Assembly (NCBI GenBank): GCA_033439795.1
Contig: JAUTDP010000003.1
Coordinates: 1,612,001-1,676,000, forward strand
DNA from: Sordaria brevicollis
Taxonomy: Eukaryota > Ascomycota > Sordariomycetes > Sordariales > Sordariaceae
DNA: 64,000 nucleotides
Direction of reading: 5' to 3'
Shown here piece by piece: positions 1 to 14,600 of this stretch. The position numbers and the translations under genes are program-made. The notes beneath the pieces are model-generated. The model saw nothing but the letters and a program-made list of their open reading frames with translations, ran no database searches and was not told the DNA's origin. Each line of letters opens with the position of its first letter. Within the stretch, counting starts at the first letter, position 1.

Positions 1-264
1 TATACCTATATATATATAAGCGGCGGTATTGGAATTAAAGAATAATTAATAGAAGGATTATGAATTTATGAAATATAATTATATTAATATTTTTAACGGA
101 TCGTTTTCGTGTTTATTAGCGGGCACCGGAAATTACTTTCTCTTACGTAGAGCCGCCTCTATTATTATTTTAAAAAATAGTAGCCAAATTAATATTAATT
201 ATATATCGATTAAAGGTAACCGTTTCTATATACGATTTTTTAATATTTCTAATTACTTAAGTAA
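1..264. repeat. RIP-mutated flank left of element A
   Basis: AT-rich, TpA-rich sequence outside the left LTR of element A, ending in AGTAA (260-264), the left copy of A's target-site duplication. A short open frame starts at 68, but it runs into the LTR of A and has no recognisable domain. This is probably an older mutated repeat into which A inserted; the family is not identified. Confidence 0.5.
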
Positions 265-556
265 TGTCACGGCAAAAAGGAAGAGCTTGTGATAAAACAA
301 CAATAATTCTTGATTGATAGAAAATCGTAAGATGAAGAAAAAAGGAAAACTAATCGTATAAGAATAGAAACGTAGGCGAAAAGATATAGGCCCTACGTTC
401 TATAAAGTAAATAGGTTATATAGGTGAATAGCTATATAGCGTTCGCTATTATAAATAAGTAATTTATAATAATAAATCCCTAATTCACTTAATTCCCTAA
501 ATAACTTAGTAATATATAACAAATTAAATAACCAATAAGTGAACCGTACCATTATA
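265..556 (-). repeat. Element A 3' LTR (left copy)
   Basis: 292 bp, same length as the copy at 38355-38646. Its outer (left) end is the less mutated one: in the first 30 bases there are five differences from the right copy, every one with the right copy in the mutated state. Its inner (right) end is heavily mutated. Confidence 0.95.
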
Positions 557-571
557 TTACCTCCTCCTTTG

Positions 572-3500
572 AAAAAATTCGCCTCGAATCTTTTAAAAAC
601 GTAATTATTTCCTCCTTTTTAACTTCCTATTACTTATTTAAATTAGCAAATTATCCTCTTTATATTCTAATACTTCTTTATTTCATATCGCCGCTATAAT
701 CCAATCCTATAACCTCCGAAGAAGCCCAACGGTTTCCGGATATTCTTTATAATACTCTTTTAATTTGGTTACTATATTTTTAAAATCGTTAATAGGATAT
801 TACTCCAAATTTAAATCCTAACCGGTTTACTTTATTTAATAAAATAATTTATTTTAATTTACCTTTAAAACCGTAGTTTCTTTTACTTCGTACTCTTCGT
901 CTTTAAACATAATTTTCCCTAGCGGGTTTTTTAATACTTATTTTAATAATAAATTATTTAGAAACTTCTTTAATTTATTTAACGGGAATTAATTAAATAT
1001 TTTTTACGAAGAAGGTAATTATATTAAGAAAACGCTACCCTTCTTATTTATAATAGGAAAATATTATTTCTTTAAAGGAAAATTCAATTTATCGTTCGGA
1101 CAATTAATCGATTAGCTCTTCTTAATAATAAAAATTCGATTTCCTATATCGAAGTCCGGTTTATATCGTTTTTTATTTATTTAAATAGCTTATTTCTATT
1201 ACGCTATTTCAATATACTTCTTAACGTAATTTATATATTATTAAATTTTTTTAATAATATCTTTAATATTTTATTACTTTAAACGTTCTATGGAAAGTAT
1301 ACTTTTTAGGCTCGTTATTATCTTTTAATTTAAAAAAGTAAATATAAAGAATTTAAATAAAATTTCGTAGAATTAAAAACTTATACTATTTTATAATAAA
1401 TTATTCTATACGTAATTTAAAGCTAGAATTATTTTTAACTAATTATTTTAATTATAATTAATATAAAGGTAGAATCTTTAATCGATTTATTCGTAAAAAT
1501 TTTTAATTTATCTTAAAGTCTATAAATATCCGACAAAAGCTAACGATTAATTAATCCCAATTAAAAAAATTAATTCTTATAAAAATCGGATCGAAATTAT
1601 AGTCCTCTATTATTAATAAATTTTTTAAATAATTTAAAAATATAAAAAAAACCCTTATAATACAATTTATAAACCTCTTTACCCGTAATAATTAATTTAT
1701 AAAAGAATAACTAAATAGTTTTCAATAAAAGGTCGATTATATTTATTAAATTATTATAATTATATTTATCCTTAAATATCTTTTTAAAGTCGATAACTAA
1801 ACGGTTCTAAATCCTTTTAAATACTTTAATACTTTAAAACATCCCTTATATTTTACTTCGAAAGTACTTTAAAATATAGTAAATTATATAATTAATTATA
1901 TACCGGTCTACGTTATTAATTAAGCCGGGCTATTAATATTAAATTATTATTAATTTCTATATTTTATTTCTTCTAAAATAAACCGTCGTTAATATATTAT
2001 AATAATTTTAAATTATTCTAATCTTTAAAATACTTTCTAATACTATTAAATAGCCTTTAAAAAATAATAATTATTTTTATAATATTATAAATTCTACTTC
2101 CCCTTTCCGAATTTTCTCCTAATATTTTTCTAAGGAAATATCCATTTTATTAATTTCTAATAATTAATAAACGAATTCATAACTAATTATTATCTTTAAA
2201 AAATTTATAACGTTTAAAATATAAATACGGATTATATCTTCCCCTTTTTCCGCCGGTTTAAAGAATTGTATTATATATTATAATTCCTTCCTTTCTTTTT
2301 AATTTTTAATACTTTCGGATTTCTAAGATAAAACGTCGGCCGTAATATTATCCTTATTAAATCGATATATAATTAAAAAATTGTATTAGGATAGTAATTT
2401 TACTTACGCCGCTTATTTTATATTTAGTAAATATTTAATATTAAAGTATTTTAATACTTTATAATCCGTAATAATTATAAAGGGCTCGGTCTATTAAAGG
2501 CTAATAAATTCCGAACGTTAATATATTAAAGATTTTATAACCGTTAATATTTTTTTATTATATATTGGGTAATTATATTCCGCGTTTTATATTATTTCCG
2601 AAAAATATATTACCGGGTATTATTTATTATTATACTTTTAAAATAAAACGCTAATTAATACCCCGTTTAATATATTTATTTCTAATTTTATTTTCTTATT
2701 AAAATTAAAGTAGGCCAATACGGGTATATTAATTAAATATTATTTTAAAATATTAAACGTTAATTAATAATTTATAATTTAAATAAACGCTTCTTCCTTT
2801 TTTATTAATTTTATTAATAGCTTCGAAATTCTCTTATATTTTTTTACGAGTTTATAATAAAAATTATAGAAATTTAAAAAAAATTATACTCCCTTAACCG
2901 TAAATAATTTTTTCTATCCCTTTATAATTTAAATCTTCGCCGGGTCTACCGAAATTCTATTAATATTAATAATAAAACCCAAAAACTTCGTTTTTATAAT
3001 ATAGAATTCGTATTTATTTAAATCCGTTTATAAATTAACTTATTAGAATTTTTTTAATATTTTTTTAATATAAATTTTGTATTCCTATTTATTATTGGAG
3101 TAAATGAAAATATTATCGATATAAGTGCTATAAAAATCGTTTAAATATTTTATTAAAATATTATTAATATATCGTTAAAAAATCGAAGGTTTATTAATTA
3201 ACCTAAAGGGTAAAACTTTATATTTATATATTTTATACCGTATATAGAATATCGTAAATTCTTCGTCGTTTAAATATATATAAATTCGGTAGAAAACTTA
3301 TCGAATATCGATTTTAGTAAAAATTTTAATTTTCGTAATATAAATTAAAATTTCTTCAATAAAAGGGAATAAATAACGGTCTTTTCGAATAATTTTATTT
3401 AATTTTCAATAATTTATACAAAAGCGGAACTTCCTATTAATTTTAGGTATAAAGAGAATAAAAGCGGCCTATAGGGTTAAATTACTTTCGATAAATCCCT

Positions 3501-4422
3501 TATTTAAATTTTTTATAATATAAAGATAATAAACTTTTAATTCGTCTATACTTATTTTATATAATAGATTATAATTTAAATCCTTTAGGTTAATTCCTTC
3601 CTAAAAACGAATCCGGTAATTACTATTCTTTAATTCTAATAGGGTATCCGACTATTTTTTATTAACAACGTCCCCGTATTTATAATATCGAATTAATATA
3701 CGTTTTAGGGTTTATTCTCGTTTTTCCGGGTTAAAGCTATTAAAATACTCTTAATTTTTACGTTCCCTAATAAATTAATCGATTTTATATAGGCTTATTA
3801 CTCCTAAATATTCTTTTTTTACTATTTATATAAAGGCTATTAATTTAATAATAATTATATCCGGTAACCGTTCTTTATATTAAGTAATTCCCCTCTTCTA
3901 TTTAAAATACCCTTAATCGTCCTTTTTTATTCCGCTATTAAAATTATCTCCTTAAAACTATTTTTTAAAATACTTTAAATTATCTTTAAAATCTTTTCTT
4001 TATTCTTTTAAAACCTCCGTTAATATCTTCTTTAATTCTTAGGGGGGTAGAAATAATTCGTTTTATAATATTTATTCTCTAGCCTCCTATACTTTTTAAA
4101 CGGGATCCTTATTCCTTTTATTAATTTTTATTCTTTGAAAGATATTAATAATTAATTATTTATTTTTCTTTATAGGGGTTTATAAGGTGCTTTTTAGCTT
4201 TTAAATCCGATAATATATTATAATTCTATTACGTCGTTTTTTATTCTCTTTTCTATTAATTATTTTTTATAAACGATATTTTCCTAATATTTCGGGTTAA
4301 TAGGCTAACCTTCGAAATCGTTAATATAAATATTCTTTATTTAATTTAAATTTATAAATTAATCGTTATTAAATAGTAATCTCCTACGTAAATAATCAAT
4401 TGTAATATCGTAATATTCGAAC
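572..4422 (-). pseudogene. Element A pol remnant (RT, RNase H, integrase end)
   Basis: The reverse complement carries a Ty3/gypsy reverse transcriptase full of stops. At about 3098-3130 the catalytic box reads YIDN-IFIYS, where D to N is the expected RIP change of the family YIDD box. About 100 bp upstream in sense (near 3181-3290) a stretch reads KVLPFRLINKPSIF, matching the family motif PFGLxNxPATF. RNase H and integrase should lie between here and the left LTR (about 600-2900), but are too degraded to delimit. The segment ends at the left TSD of element B (4423-4427) and continues at 15554. It is non-functional. Family assignment rests on the RT motifs; the boundaries are inferred. Confidence 0.75.
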
Positions 4423-4427
4423 CAAAT

Positions 4428-4820
4428 TATTACGAAAGTGATGGTGGTACTATCTATACCTTCTATCGGAATCGACCTAATCGAAGTCGACCGAGTCGAG
4501 CTCGATAATATCGGAGTCGGCTTGGCCGAATTCGACCTTATCGAATTCGACGGGAAAGTCTACGTCGAAGTCGATATTATCGGTTTCGATATAGTCAATA
4601 TTAAGCTTAATAATATTAAATTCAATAATTATAACCTAGGATTCGTATTAATAAATAATTATTAAGTAAGAATTTCTAATTGTATATAAATAATTAATTA
4701 ACCTCTTCCTCAAAGGGACGAAGTAAATTATTTATATTTAATATTATATTTAGATTTAGAGGTCGGGCTAAACCTAATTACTAAAATTAAATATATATTA
4801 ACTTATATTAACGCGTAATA
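4428..4820 (-). repeat. Element B 3' LTR (left copy)
   Basis: 393 bp, paired with 15156-15548. The outer (left) part keeps many C:G pairs and accidentally leaves an open frame at 4438-4665, which is not a gene. The inner end is strongly mutated. Confidence 0.95.
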
Positions 4821-4828
4821 TTTCCCCT

Positions 4829-7800
4829 AATAAAGGGAAATAATTACTACGTCGAAATTTATTTATCTTTTAATTAAATATATTTTATATTTAAAGCGTC
4901 TTCAATATTACCGGCAATTTTCTAATCTATTATAAATTCTTTCCTTTTAATTTATTATTCCTCCTCCTTATCTATTAATTCGCGAATTTAGGTAAAAAGG
5001 TTTTTAAATTTATTAGCGGCCGAAATAGGTTCCCTAATTTTATAACTACGATAATTAAAAGCTATTGAAACGGGGTCGGTTATAAGCGTTTAAATATTGT
5101 TAAGGATTTTAGGACGGCCGTTATTATTAACGGGATTAATTAGGGTAATCGATTTCTTTATTAATAAACGGCGGCGTTTAACGGAATTATAACGCGCAGC
5201 GGTAGTATCGATTCTAATTATATTAATTTTACGTAATTTAAAGGTTTATATATTTATATTAATAACGATAATTAAAAACGAAATTAATGAGGTTAAACCC
5301 GTAATTTAAAGCGTAGGTAAGAAATAGGAAATTTTTAAAGAAATTAAAATTATTACGGCTTTATCTGCCTAAACCTTTTTTTTTTATATATTCCGCTTAA
5401 TAATAATTCGAATTATATAAGCAATTATAAAGGAATCGGGGTTTAATATTTTTATATCGGAATTATCGATTTTAATATCAATATCGGGGTCCGCTTCTCT
5501 ACCGCGAAATTTATTTACTAAAAGGGCGAAACTTTTATTTAAATTCTTAATATTTTTTAATCCCTTTTTAACGATTTCGGAAATAATAAAGAATAATTTT
5601 ATAAAGATAATATATTTATTTATTTTATTAATTTTAATAATAAATTAGAAGAGAGTATATTAATAAGAATTAAATTCGCTTTAGATCTTTTTGCGTAAAT
5701 CCGCCTTTAATTAGGCGAAATCGTTATATAAAATCTAATCGAAGCGGAATTAATCCTTAATAACTTTTTATTCTTTATTATTATCAAATTCGGTTTCGTT
5801 AATATAAATAAAATAAATTATATTAGTTCGGAATAAGGTTAAATTAATCTATTTTAGTAAATTAATATTATTATTCGAATAATAATAAATAAAGAAATCG
5901 ATATGTATTGGGTAAATTCCTTTTTATTTATAATAATTTTAAATATTTTTTATAATATACGCGAAAATTACGGATTATTAACGAAAATAATAAATTAAAT
6001 TTATTTTTAAAAATAAAATATAATTTTTTAACGAATTTGCAATATAAAATTTTACGTCTTTATAAAATTCTTTAAAACCTTTACGTATATTATAATAAAA
6101 GGTATAAACCGAATTAGAATATTTAGCGGTAATTTTTCTAAATTTATTCTTTAAACGAATAAATGTAATAATACGAAGGGCTATATTATTACGAAGGCTA
6201 CCGAAATTATTTTTATTTTTAATAATATTAAAAACGGAAAGGTCGAAATCGTTTTTTAAAAAATTATTATTATAATTATCCTCTTTTTCGTCGATATTAA
6301 TAATAACGGGTTCTTCCTCTAAAATACGGTTATAAATAATTATAGTAAACGTATTTTCGAAGAATTTTTAATAAAAGGTAAAGGCGTTATTATATAAGAT
6401 ATAATTAATTTTAAATTTAGAATTATTAATATTTTTAAGGGTTATTATAATAGCGAAACGGTTAAAATCGAAATTATTACTAATATATTTTATATTAGCC
6501 CGAAGAATAACCGCGGTTTTAACGAGCGCAATTCTAACCGTAATAAAAAGATTATTTTAAAGTAATTTAATAAATTATATACGAATTCTTTAATAGGATA
6601 GGCTTTTAATATTAATATAAATATTAATAACTTTATTATTTTAATTCTATTAAATATAATTAATAGTTTTAAGAGCGAGGACGTTATAATTAAAACTGAT
6701 AAAAAAGGAAAGTATTTAATATATTTTTTTAAATAGGGTTATATAAACGTTTATAATAATAGCGGTATTAATAATAGCCGAATATACGTAGGTTATAATT
6801 TCTTTCTTATAAAAATTAAAAAAAATATTAAATTTAAATTCGATTAGGAGAACGCGAAAACGGTTTTCGTACGTTATAGACTTTATTAATTAATTATTAT
6901 CGGCGAAGAATTCTTCGGAATCGTCTAATAGAATAGGTTTATTATATTAATTAAAGTAGGCCGGTAAAAAATTATTATATTAATATTAAAATATATATTA
7001 TCCTTAAATTTATTATAATATTTAATAATATATTATTTTTAATTTTTTAAACGATTTAGCGGGGTCGTTAATAATATAGGTTATTAAATAAGTAGCGTTT
7101 TTAATAGGTATTTAAATAATAAATTCTGGGCTTAAAACGACGATGTATTCGAATTCGGTTTATTTAAAATAGCGAATTTTAATATTAGCGATATAAATTT
7201 CCCGACTATTAATAAAATTAGTTTTAATTATTAAAATTTATATTTTAGTAAAGGCTTATTTAAAAATACGACTATTACTTTCGAATACTTCTTTTTTTTA
7301 TTTTTTAATATTATAATTTTATTCGGCGATTATTTAAATAAATTCGACCTAATTTTTATTAAAGGCTATAATAAATTTTCTCTTATATAGGGCGATATTA
7401 ACGGAAAGTATATTAAATATAATTATTAATACGAATATAAATTTTTATTTTTAATTTCTACTTTATTAATTTCAATTATATTAAGCTCGATTATATTAAT
7501 ATAAACCGTTAATAAATATAAGGAGATTTTATATAAATATTATAATAATAAAAGGCGGACGGAAATTGCTTAAGAGGGTTTAAAAGGGCTTAATATTTAA
7601 TATAAAGGCTCCCCCTAAAAAGAGAAATATAATTAAAGGGAAAAGGAAAGGAAAAAAAAAACGAAAAAACGCGGGCGTTAAAAGCGACTGTAAATAAAGG
7701 AAATTATAAACCGTAGGTTTAACGCTAATTAAATAATTACGTAAATAGAATAAAAAGTTTAAAAACCCTTTTACCGGCCGGTTATTATTAACCGTATTAG

Positions 7801-7900
7801 CCCTTTAAATTATATTAAAATAAATAATTATCCTTTATATAAAACGAACCCGCTGGCTAGCCGGTAAATTTATTATAATACGCCCCTTAGAACGTAAGAT
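4829..7900 (-). pseudogene. Unassigned sense-strand coding remnant between integrase and 3' LTR of element B
   Basis: About 3 kb lies between the integrase remnant and the 3' LTR, longer than the usual 3' untranslated tail. The minus strand contains stretches that read as protein for tens of codons with only RIP-type stops. One of roughly 110 codons within 6000-6370 contains segments such as ILEEEPVIINID and GFKEFYKDVKFYIA. Another, within 5390-5640, contains NKSFALLVNKFRGREADPD. I do not recognise a family. It could be an extra retrotransposon ORF, a captured host gene, or an older insertion whose ends I could not find. The function is unknown. Confidence 0.45.
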
Positions 7901-10900
7901 TTTTGTTATTTTAATTTATTCCGGCGGTACGTAATTTAATTTAACCTTTTCCGCTTTTTAATTTATTAAATAAATTTCTTTATACGCTTTAATTATATTT
8001 TTAGAAATCGATATTAATATTAAACGACGAACCTATTTATCCGCGGTATTACTTTTTCCTTTATATTTGGTTAAATATTCTATAATTTTACCTTTCCTCT
8101 TATATACCCGAATATAACGATTTAAAATCTTTTTAATTATAAAATCGGTTTAATTATTTAATTCAATATTTTTAGCGGGGTCGACGTTATATCTATAAGG
8201 GTCTTAGCCCTATATAGGCTTTTAAAAATAAACGATTAAAATAATAAGATAAATTTTTAAATCCTTTGGGAAATTAAATTCGTAAGCGAAACGGCTTACG
8301 TACTTAACGATTATATATAGCTTTAATTTCTTAGTTAATTATTTAAACTTTAATTTATTTAATAGATAGTAATTTTTACCTAATTTTAAGAATACCGTAT
8401 TATTAATTTCGAATTTTAGAGGTTAATATTTAACGTTATACCGTACTTTCGATATTATTCTTATTATATTAATAAATACCGTAGCTTTTTATTATAGCCC
8501 TTTATAAATTATATCGAGCCTTAATATATTACCGGGTTTAATTTAATTTCGAAGCGATATAACGTTTATAAGCGAATAAGGTTTGAAATTTATAATTATT
8601 TTATTTAGGGATATATTTAACGTAGTTTAAACGATATTATTAAAAGTATATTATAATATGGGTAATATATTTATTTAAAGTTCCTCCGAAGTTATATAAT
8701 ATATATGGATAGTGAATTTAGTTATTTAATTGGTATTTTCTAATTAATTATTTATTTAGGGATAATATACGGTATTAAAAAGAAATTTAACGCAGTATTT
8801 ATTAAAAATAACCTTTTATAAAGCGGATACGAATTTAACGACCTTATTACTAATAATTATTTAAGGAAATCTTTAATTATAAATCGTTTAAATACGTATA
8901 AATACAATTACCTATTTAACGGCGGTATATAATTTATACCCCGCTACTAATAATTTCTTTTTATTAAATTTGCAAATTTATATAGCGAATTAATTAAATT
9001 TATTAAATCCCGGTAGCGATTAAAATATACCTTTAATATTAATTAGCGGTATATTAATAATAAAATCTATTATAATTATATAATACGGCTATGGGGAAGA
9101 TCGGATCGGTTATAATTCGCTAAGGGTTAGGCTTTTATCGGTCTAATATTATTTGTAAATTGGGTAGAATTGTACGTAAATCTATACTTTTTATATTTTT
9201 TTATTAAAGTAAACGTTATTAAATTTAACTATTATACGATTTACGTTAAAGTATTAATTATTATTATAAATTAATTTTAAAAGATTTTAAACGTACGAAT
9301 AGAAAATATAAAGTCGATATTTATTATTAAAATTAATATAATATAATAATCCTTCTTCGATATTAAATAGGCCTATAAATAGCCGGGGCTTTTTATTACT
9401 TTTACGATTTCGAATTAGTCGTTCCTTCTTTTTTTCGATAATTATAGTTATAACCTATTTAAATTTAGGATTGCCTTCGTACCCTATAATAAATTTGGTT
9501 TTAAATTCCTATAAAATAACGGATTTAATATTTATAGTATTTATAAAAGTAATCTCTACTTAATTAATTTATACGTCTTTAAATTAATTAATATCTTTGT
9601 AATTTATATATTTATTTAATTTTATTAAGAATTTTAATAGGGCGTTGGGTACGATATTTAACGGGCCCGGAATATAAAATACTTTTAATTGGAATTATAA
9701 TACCCAATTTATAGCGTTTATAAATTTAGGGTTTATTTTATTAAAATTTATAATATTGAGGGACGTATAGGTTAGGATACTTTCGGTTAGAAAATAGTTA
9801 GTAAAGATATTAATTAATTTAATATTAAATTGCGCTATTTTCCTCTATTTTTTAAATACTTAAATAATTATAACGATTTTAACTTCTATCGATTTATACC
9901 GTTTTTTAATTAGCGTAATCTCTTTAAAAATATACGTAATAAATTAAATTATATTAATAAAAATATCCTTATTAAGGATTTTTATATTATTTTATTCGTA
10001 TATTAAATAAAAAGCTATTTTTACGAAGCCTTATAAATACGTATTTATTTTAAATTATAACGGCTAATTTCGTTGGTAATAATAAATTTTTATTTATTCG
10101 TAGAATCTTTTTTATAAATTTTTAAAGGCTTTAATTTTATTTATAGTAGGCTCGAATTTTATACGTACTACGTAAACTTTATAAACGTTCTTTAAAACGC
10201 TTACCAGGAGTTTATTATTAATTTTCCCGATTTAAAATAATTTAATCTTCCTTTTTTTAAATAGAAAATTATAAATATAAAATTAGGGTATCGATTAAAA
10301 TAATTAATTTACTATATTTAAATAGGTTTTTAAAGCCTTTAACGTATTTAGGAATTTAATTTTATAAAACGCTTCGATATAATCTTCTATTTATATAATA
10401 CTTTCGCTATCGATTATATACCTTAAAAATTTAATTAAAGGGTATTTTACGAATAATTTATTGGTACCGATATAAATATAATATTCGTCGATAATTTAAA
10501 ATACGATTTAGAAATATTTTATATATTCTTTAACTATTTTATTAAATATAATAATATTATTAATATAGGCGCGGATAAACTATTAATATTTAAAGAAGCG
10601 TTTATTTATAAATTTTTAAACGAAGGCAAAGGCGTTTTTAAATTTTATTAATATTATATTCAATTACTCTAAGCCTTTAGGATTAATAATTATTATATAG
10701 TCCTTATATTTGGAATATATAGGTAATTAATAGAAGAAATTAAACGCGTCGAAAATAGAGAAAATCGTATAATCCGTTATATCGTTTATAATATCCTATT
10801 AATTAAATAAAAAATAAACGTCGGGGATAACGATTTTATTAAAGGGCTTAAAATTTAATATTATTCTTCCTTTCTCCCTTAAACTTCCTTTCCTCTATAT

Positions 10901-11600
10901 AATAAAAATTAGGTAGGTTAATAGCGCTAATTAATTTATAAAATTTATTCGATTTTAAGCGTAAAAACGATTATAAATTTCGTTTAAAAAAGTATAGTTT
11001 TTAAAGTTAAAAGGGTATATATAGACTACGTATCGTTAATTTTATTAGCTTTCTACGAAATTAATACGCATTTTATTTTCTTTAATTATAAATATAATAC
11101 CGCAATCCTTAAAAATGTCGAATTTATTAATAATATTAATAAACTTTTAAACGAGGGTCTTATCCTTATAATAAATATTAACCCTAACCTTCGACTTCGC
11201 TTCGGGTATATTATTAGGCTTATTTAACCCCTATAATAATAATTTAAATTTTTCTATTATAAATTCCTATAGCGTAAACTTTTCCGTTATAAATTTTTAC
11301 GCCGGTTCGCCCTTTTTTATATATATAGCGAATTACCGAACTTCTTTATTAAAGAATATAATATATTACGTAAACGTAAAGCCTACCTCAATTATTAATA
11401 TTAAATATTCAAAGTCGTTAAAATTAATTATTATAACGATTTTATCCCTTACGTAATCGTAAATATAATTTAATATTTCCTTAACTTTAATAATAATCGG
11501 CTAATCCGCGTGGTTAATAATTATAACGATTTTAAGAATTTTAACGGTAATTATATAATTAAGGATAATTTTATAATCCGAACGGAAATAATACGCTTTA
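7900..11600 (-). pseudogene. Element B pol remnant (RT, RNase H, integrase)
   Basis: Read on the minus strand. The RT lies at about 10.24-10.8 kb: the catalytic box reads AYINNIIIFN at about 10541-10575 (family AYIDDIVIFS, both catalytic Asp codons mutated to Asn), preceded by a block resembling GFKNxxAFVQKFINKRF. Downstream in sense, near 9.6-9.7 kb, an RNase H-to-spacer stretch reads YIPGPLNIVPNAL (family VPGxxNxVPDALSR). Integrase zinc-binding and core remnants should follow to about 7.9 kb. Frames are interrupted by TAA and TAG codons where Gln and Trp are expected. The RT resembles that of element C (same 'YKN...VQKFINKRF' type) more than those of A or D. Confidence 0.72.
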
Positions 11601-14600
11601 GGGTCTATACGACGAAAATTAAAAAGTAGGTCGAAATATTATATTAAAATATTTACTTTTAAATAAATTAGGATTATTAATTTAAATTTAGTAATAATTT
11701 TATAAAGAGCGGGTTGAGGCGATATTTTAATAAAGAAAATATTAGCGTTTTAAAATTGGGTTAAACGTTCGCCCTATATTTTATAATATATATATCCTTT
11801 AATTTTTATATTATATAAAGAGCGAAACCGGACTTCTTTATTATAAAAATTAATACGAACCTTATAATTTATAAGAAATTTCGTTCCTAATAATAATTTT
11901 AGGGCTAAATTAAGGATAATATCGGTATAAATTTGAAAATAGCTAATAATAAGGGTGCTTTTTACTCGTTTAATTATATAGAAATTAAATTTAATTTATT
12001 AAAAAATTTTCTACGAGTTTAAAATTCTAAATATTTTGTAACCGTTGATATTATATTAGCGCGGATTTTTAATAAATTATTTAATAAATTCCCAGTTAAT
12101 TAAAATATTAGAAATATCCGAATTTAAATAGACTTTTATATCGGTATTATTTAAATTATATTTAATTAAAATTTATAGGTAGGTCGTTTTATATAGGATT
12201 ATAATTAATTTTTATACGAAGGTAATATTAACTTCTATTATTTAATTATTTTAGAAAATTAAATTAGTAATAGCGGCCTCGTCTTTTATTTCGGATTTGC
12301 CTTATATTTATTTACTGTCTAAATTATTAATAATAAATTAGTAAAAGGCATTATTAACGTTTAGGGTATTAACGATATTAATATTTATTTATATTATTTC
12401 GGGACGTTATTGCGGTATAATTTCCGTTTTTATATCTATATTTAAATCCCTATTTTTAATTAAGGATTTATAATATAATACTTAATTTACAAATTCTTAT
12501 TCGTTTTTAAATTTAACGCCGTAAAAGGTTTAAGTTTTTTTAAAATCTTCCCCTTCGTTTATAATTATATAATTTAATTCGCTTATTTTTTAAACTTTAT
12601 TTTTAACGCTAAAATTATTTATATTAACGTAGAAATAATTTTAGAAATACTTATTATTATTTTTATTTCGGATTTTTCTACGGAAATATTTATAACGTTA
12701 AAATTGTTTACTTCGGTCTTAATTATAATTAAATAATGGCCGCTAATTTCGACTTTAATTACGAAAGCTACCCTACGTTTTATTACGCTCTTTTTAGAAT
12801 CCGTTATTATATTCCTTTTAGAATTTTTTACCCTTACTGAAATTCCTTTTTCCGCGAATTATAAAACCTCCTTTATAATCCCTCTCTCTTTATATTATAA
12901 TTTTAACTTCCTTTAAAATATTATTTTCTACGCCTTCCCCTACGAAATAAATATAAGATTAAAATCGGTCTTTAAATAGATTGAAATAAATAAGGACCTT
13001 TTTATCGAAGAAATATAAATAATTCTTTTAAATATTATAAATTATTAGGGCGGCGACGTTTATTTAGAATTTATAATAAATTTATTTTAAAAACGAATAA
13101 ATAATTATAAATCGCTTTAATCGTTAATATTACGAACGTAATAAAATATTTATATAGCGAATAGATGGATAAAGCGTTCCTTTTTATTATAATCCTTAAT
13201 AAACCGGTTATTAAATAATTAAGCGAGCGATTTATAATATTTAATATTAAATTATTTTACGATTTTATTAAAGAATTTAATAATTATAGTAGTAACGTCT
13301 ACTTTATTTTCGTTAAATAATTATTCGGTCTATTAATTAAATACGATTCCTTTAAATATATTGGGGGCTTATTCGAATTATTATTTATAACGAGTAAAAT
13401 TTATTAAAAATAAGCGGCGAACGTTTTCGGCCTATAATTAAAAATTAGAAAAATAACGAATTTTATTAATAAAGAAATTCCGCAATTTTTTAATAATAGT
13501 AAATTCGGCATTAAATTAAAATAAACTAAAATTAATAGGTTTTTAATTATTATTATTATTAGAATAATATAAAATAATGCCGGATCCGGGACCGTTGGGC
13601 AATAATTTACTTAAAGGATTTCCTAGCGGACCGCCGCTTTTTCCGCCCCCGCTTCTTAAAGAATTAAGTAATTTCGAGGGTCTTCCGGAAAATAGTATAC
13701 CCCTTCCGTCTTTCTTTATATTAAATTTAATAATAATAGGTAATATCTTCGTAAAAATAGTACCGTTAAAGAATATAAATAAATAAAACTATTTAATATT
13801 AATAAAGGTAATTTTTATAAGAGCGGGATTAATAATTATTTAATTAATAATAATAGGTTTAATAAGGCTTATATTAATAATTCTTCGAAGAAGGCTATTA
13901 AGTAAAGGATTATTATGGATAAGTAAGCTACGTAATAATATAATCGATATAAAATCTTTTATAAAAGTATTAAAATTAATTTTCTTAACGTTAGGTATAG
14001 AAATATCCGAATTTGGTTTATATATAATTATATATATCCCTTCGTTCTAATTAAATTATTCGATAATTAATTTACGATAATATAAATATATTTTATTAGA
14101 AATCGGCGCGTTAAATTTAATAATTCCTAAAATTAAAAATAATAATAATTTACGAATTTTGGGCGTTTATTAAAGGTAATAAATAAAAATTAATTTTTTT
14201 ATTAGGGCCGTCCTTCTTAATTTAACGTTATAATCTTTTTCCTATATAAATAATAATAACCTCTTAAACGGGTTTAAGAAAATTAATATTAAAATAATAA
14301 TCGGCCGAATATTTAAAATAAATAATAGCGAATTTTAATTAATCGGTATACTTAAAATATTTAAAATATAAAGGATTATTTAATATTAATTATCTAGGCT
14401 AATTATTAATATTTAACGTTAACGGTAATAAAGTAATAATATTATTATTATATTTCCTACTTCCTTTAATTTAGTGATATATATTAGTACAAAATTAGGC
14501 GTTAATTATAAAGGTATTACCGGCGTATTATTAAACGATTAGCTATTAAGGTCGTATCCGAATTAAAATTACAACTTAATATAGTAATAGAATTTTAAGG

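Noticed and set aside
68..292. 74-codon open frame at the left edge
   Set aside because: It runs from mutated flank DNA into the LTR of element A, and has no domain and no conserved composition.
4438..4665. 75-codon frame with hydrophobic repeats (IEVD/IEFD-like)
   Set aside because: It lies entirely inside the left LTR of element B; the matching stretch of the right LTR is the same DNA with other mutations.
13577..13786. Proline-rich 69-codon plus-strand frame
   Set aside because: It is the antisense shadow of the Gly-rich gag-like linker of element B.
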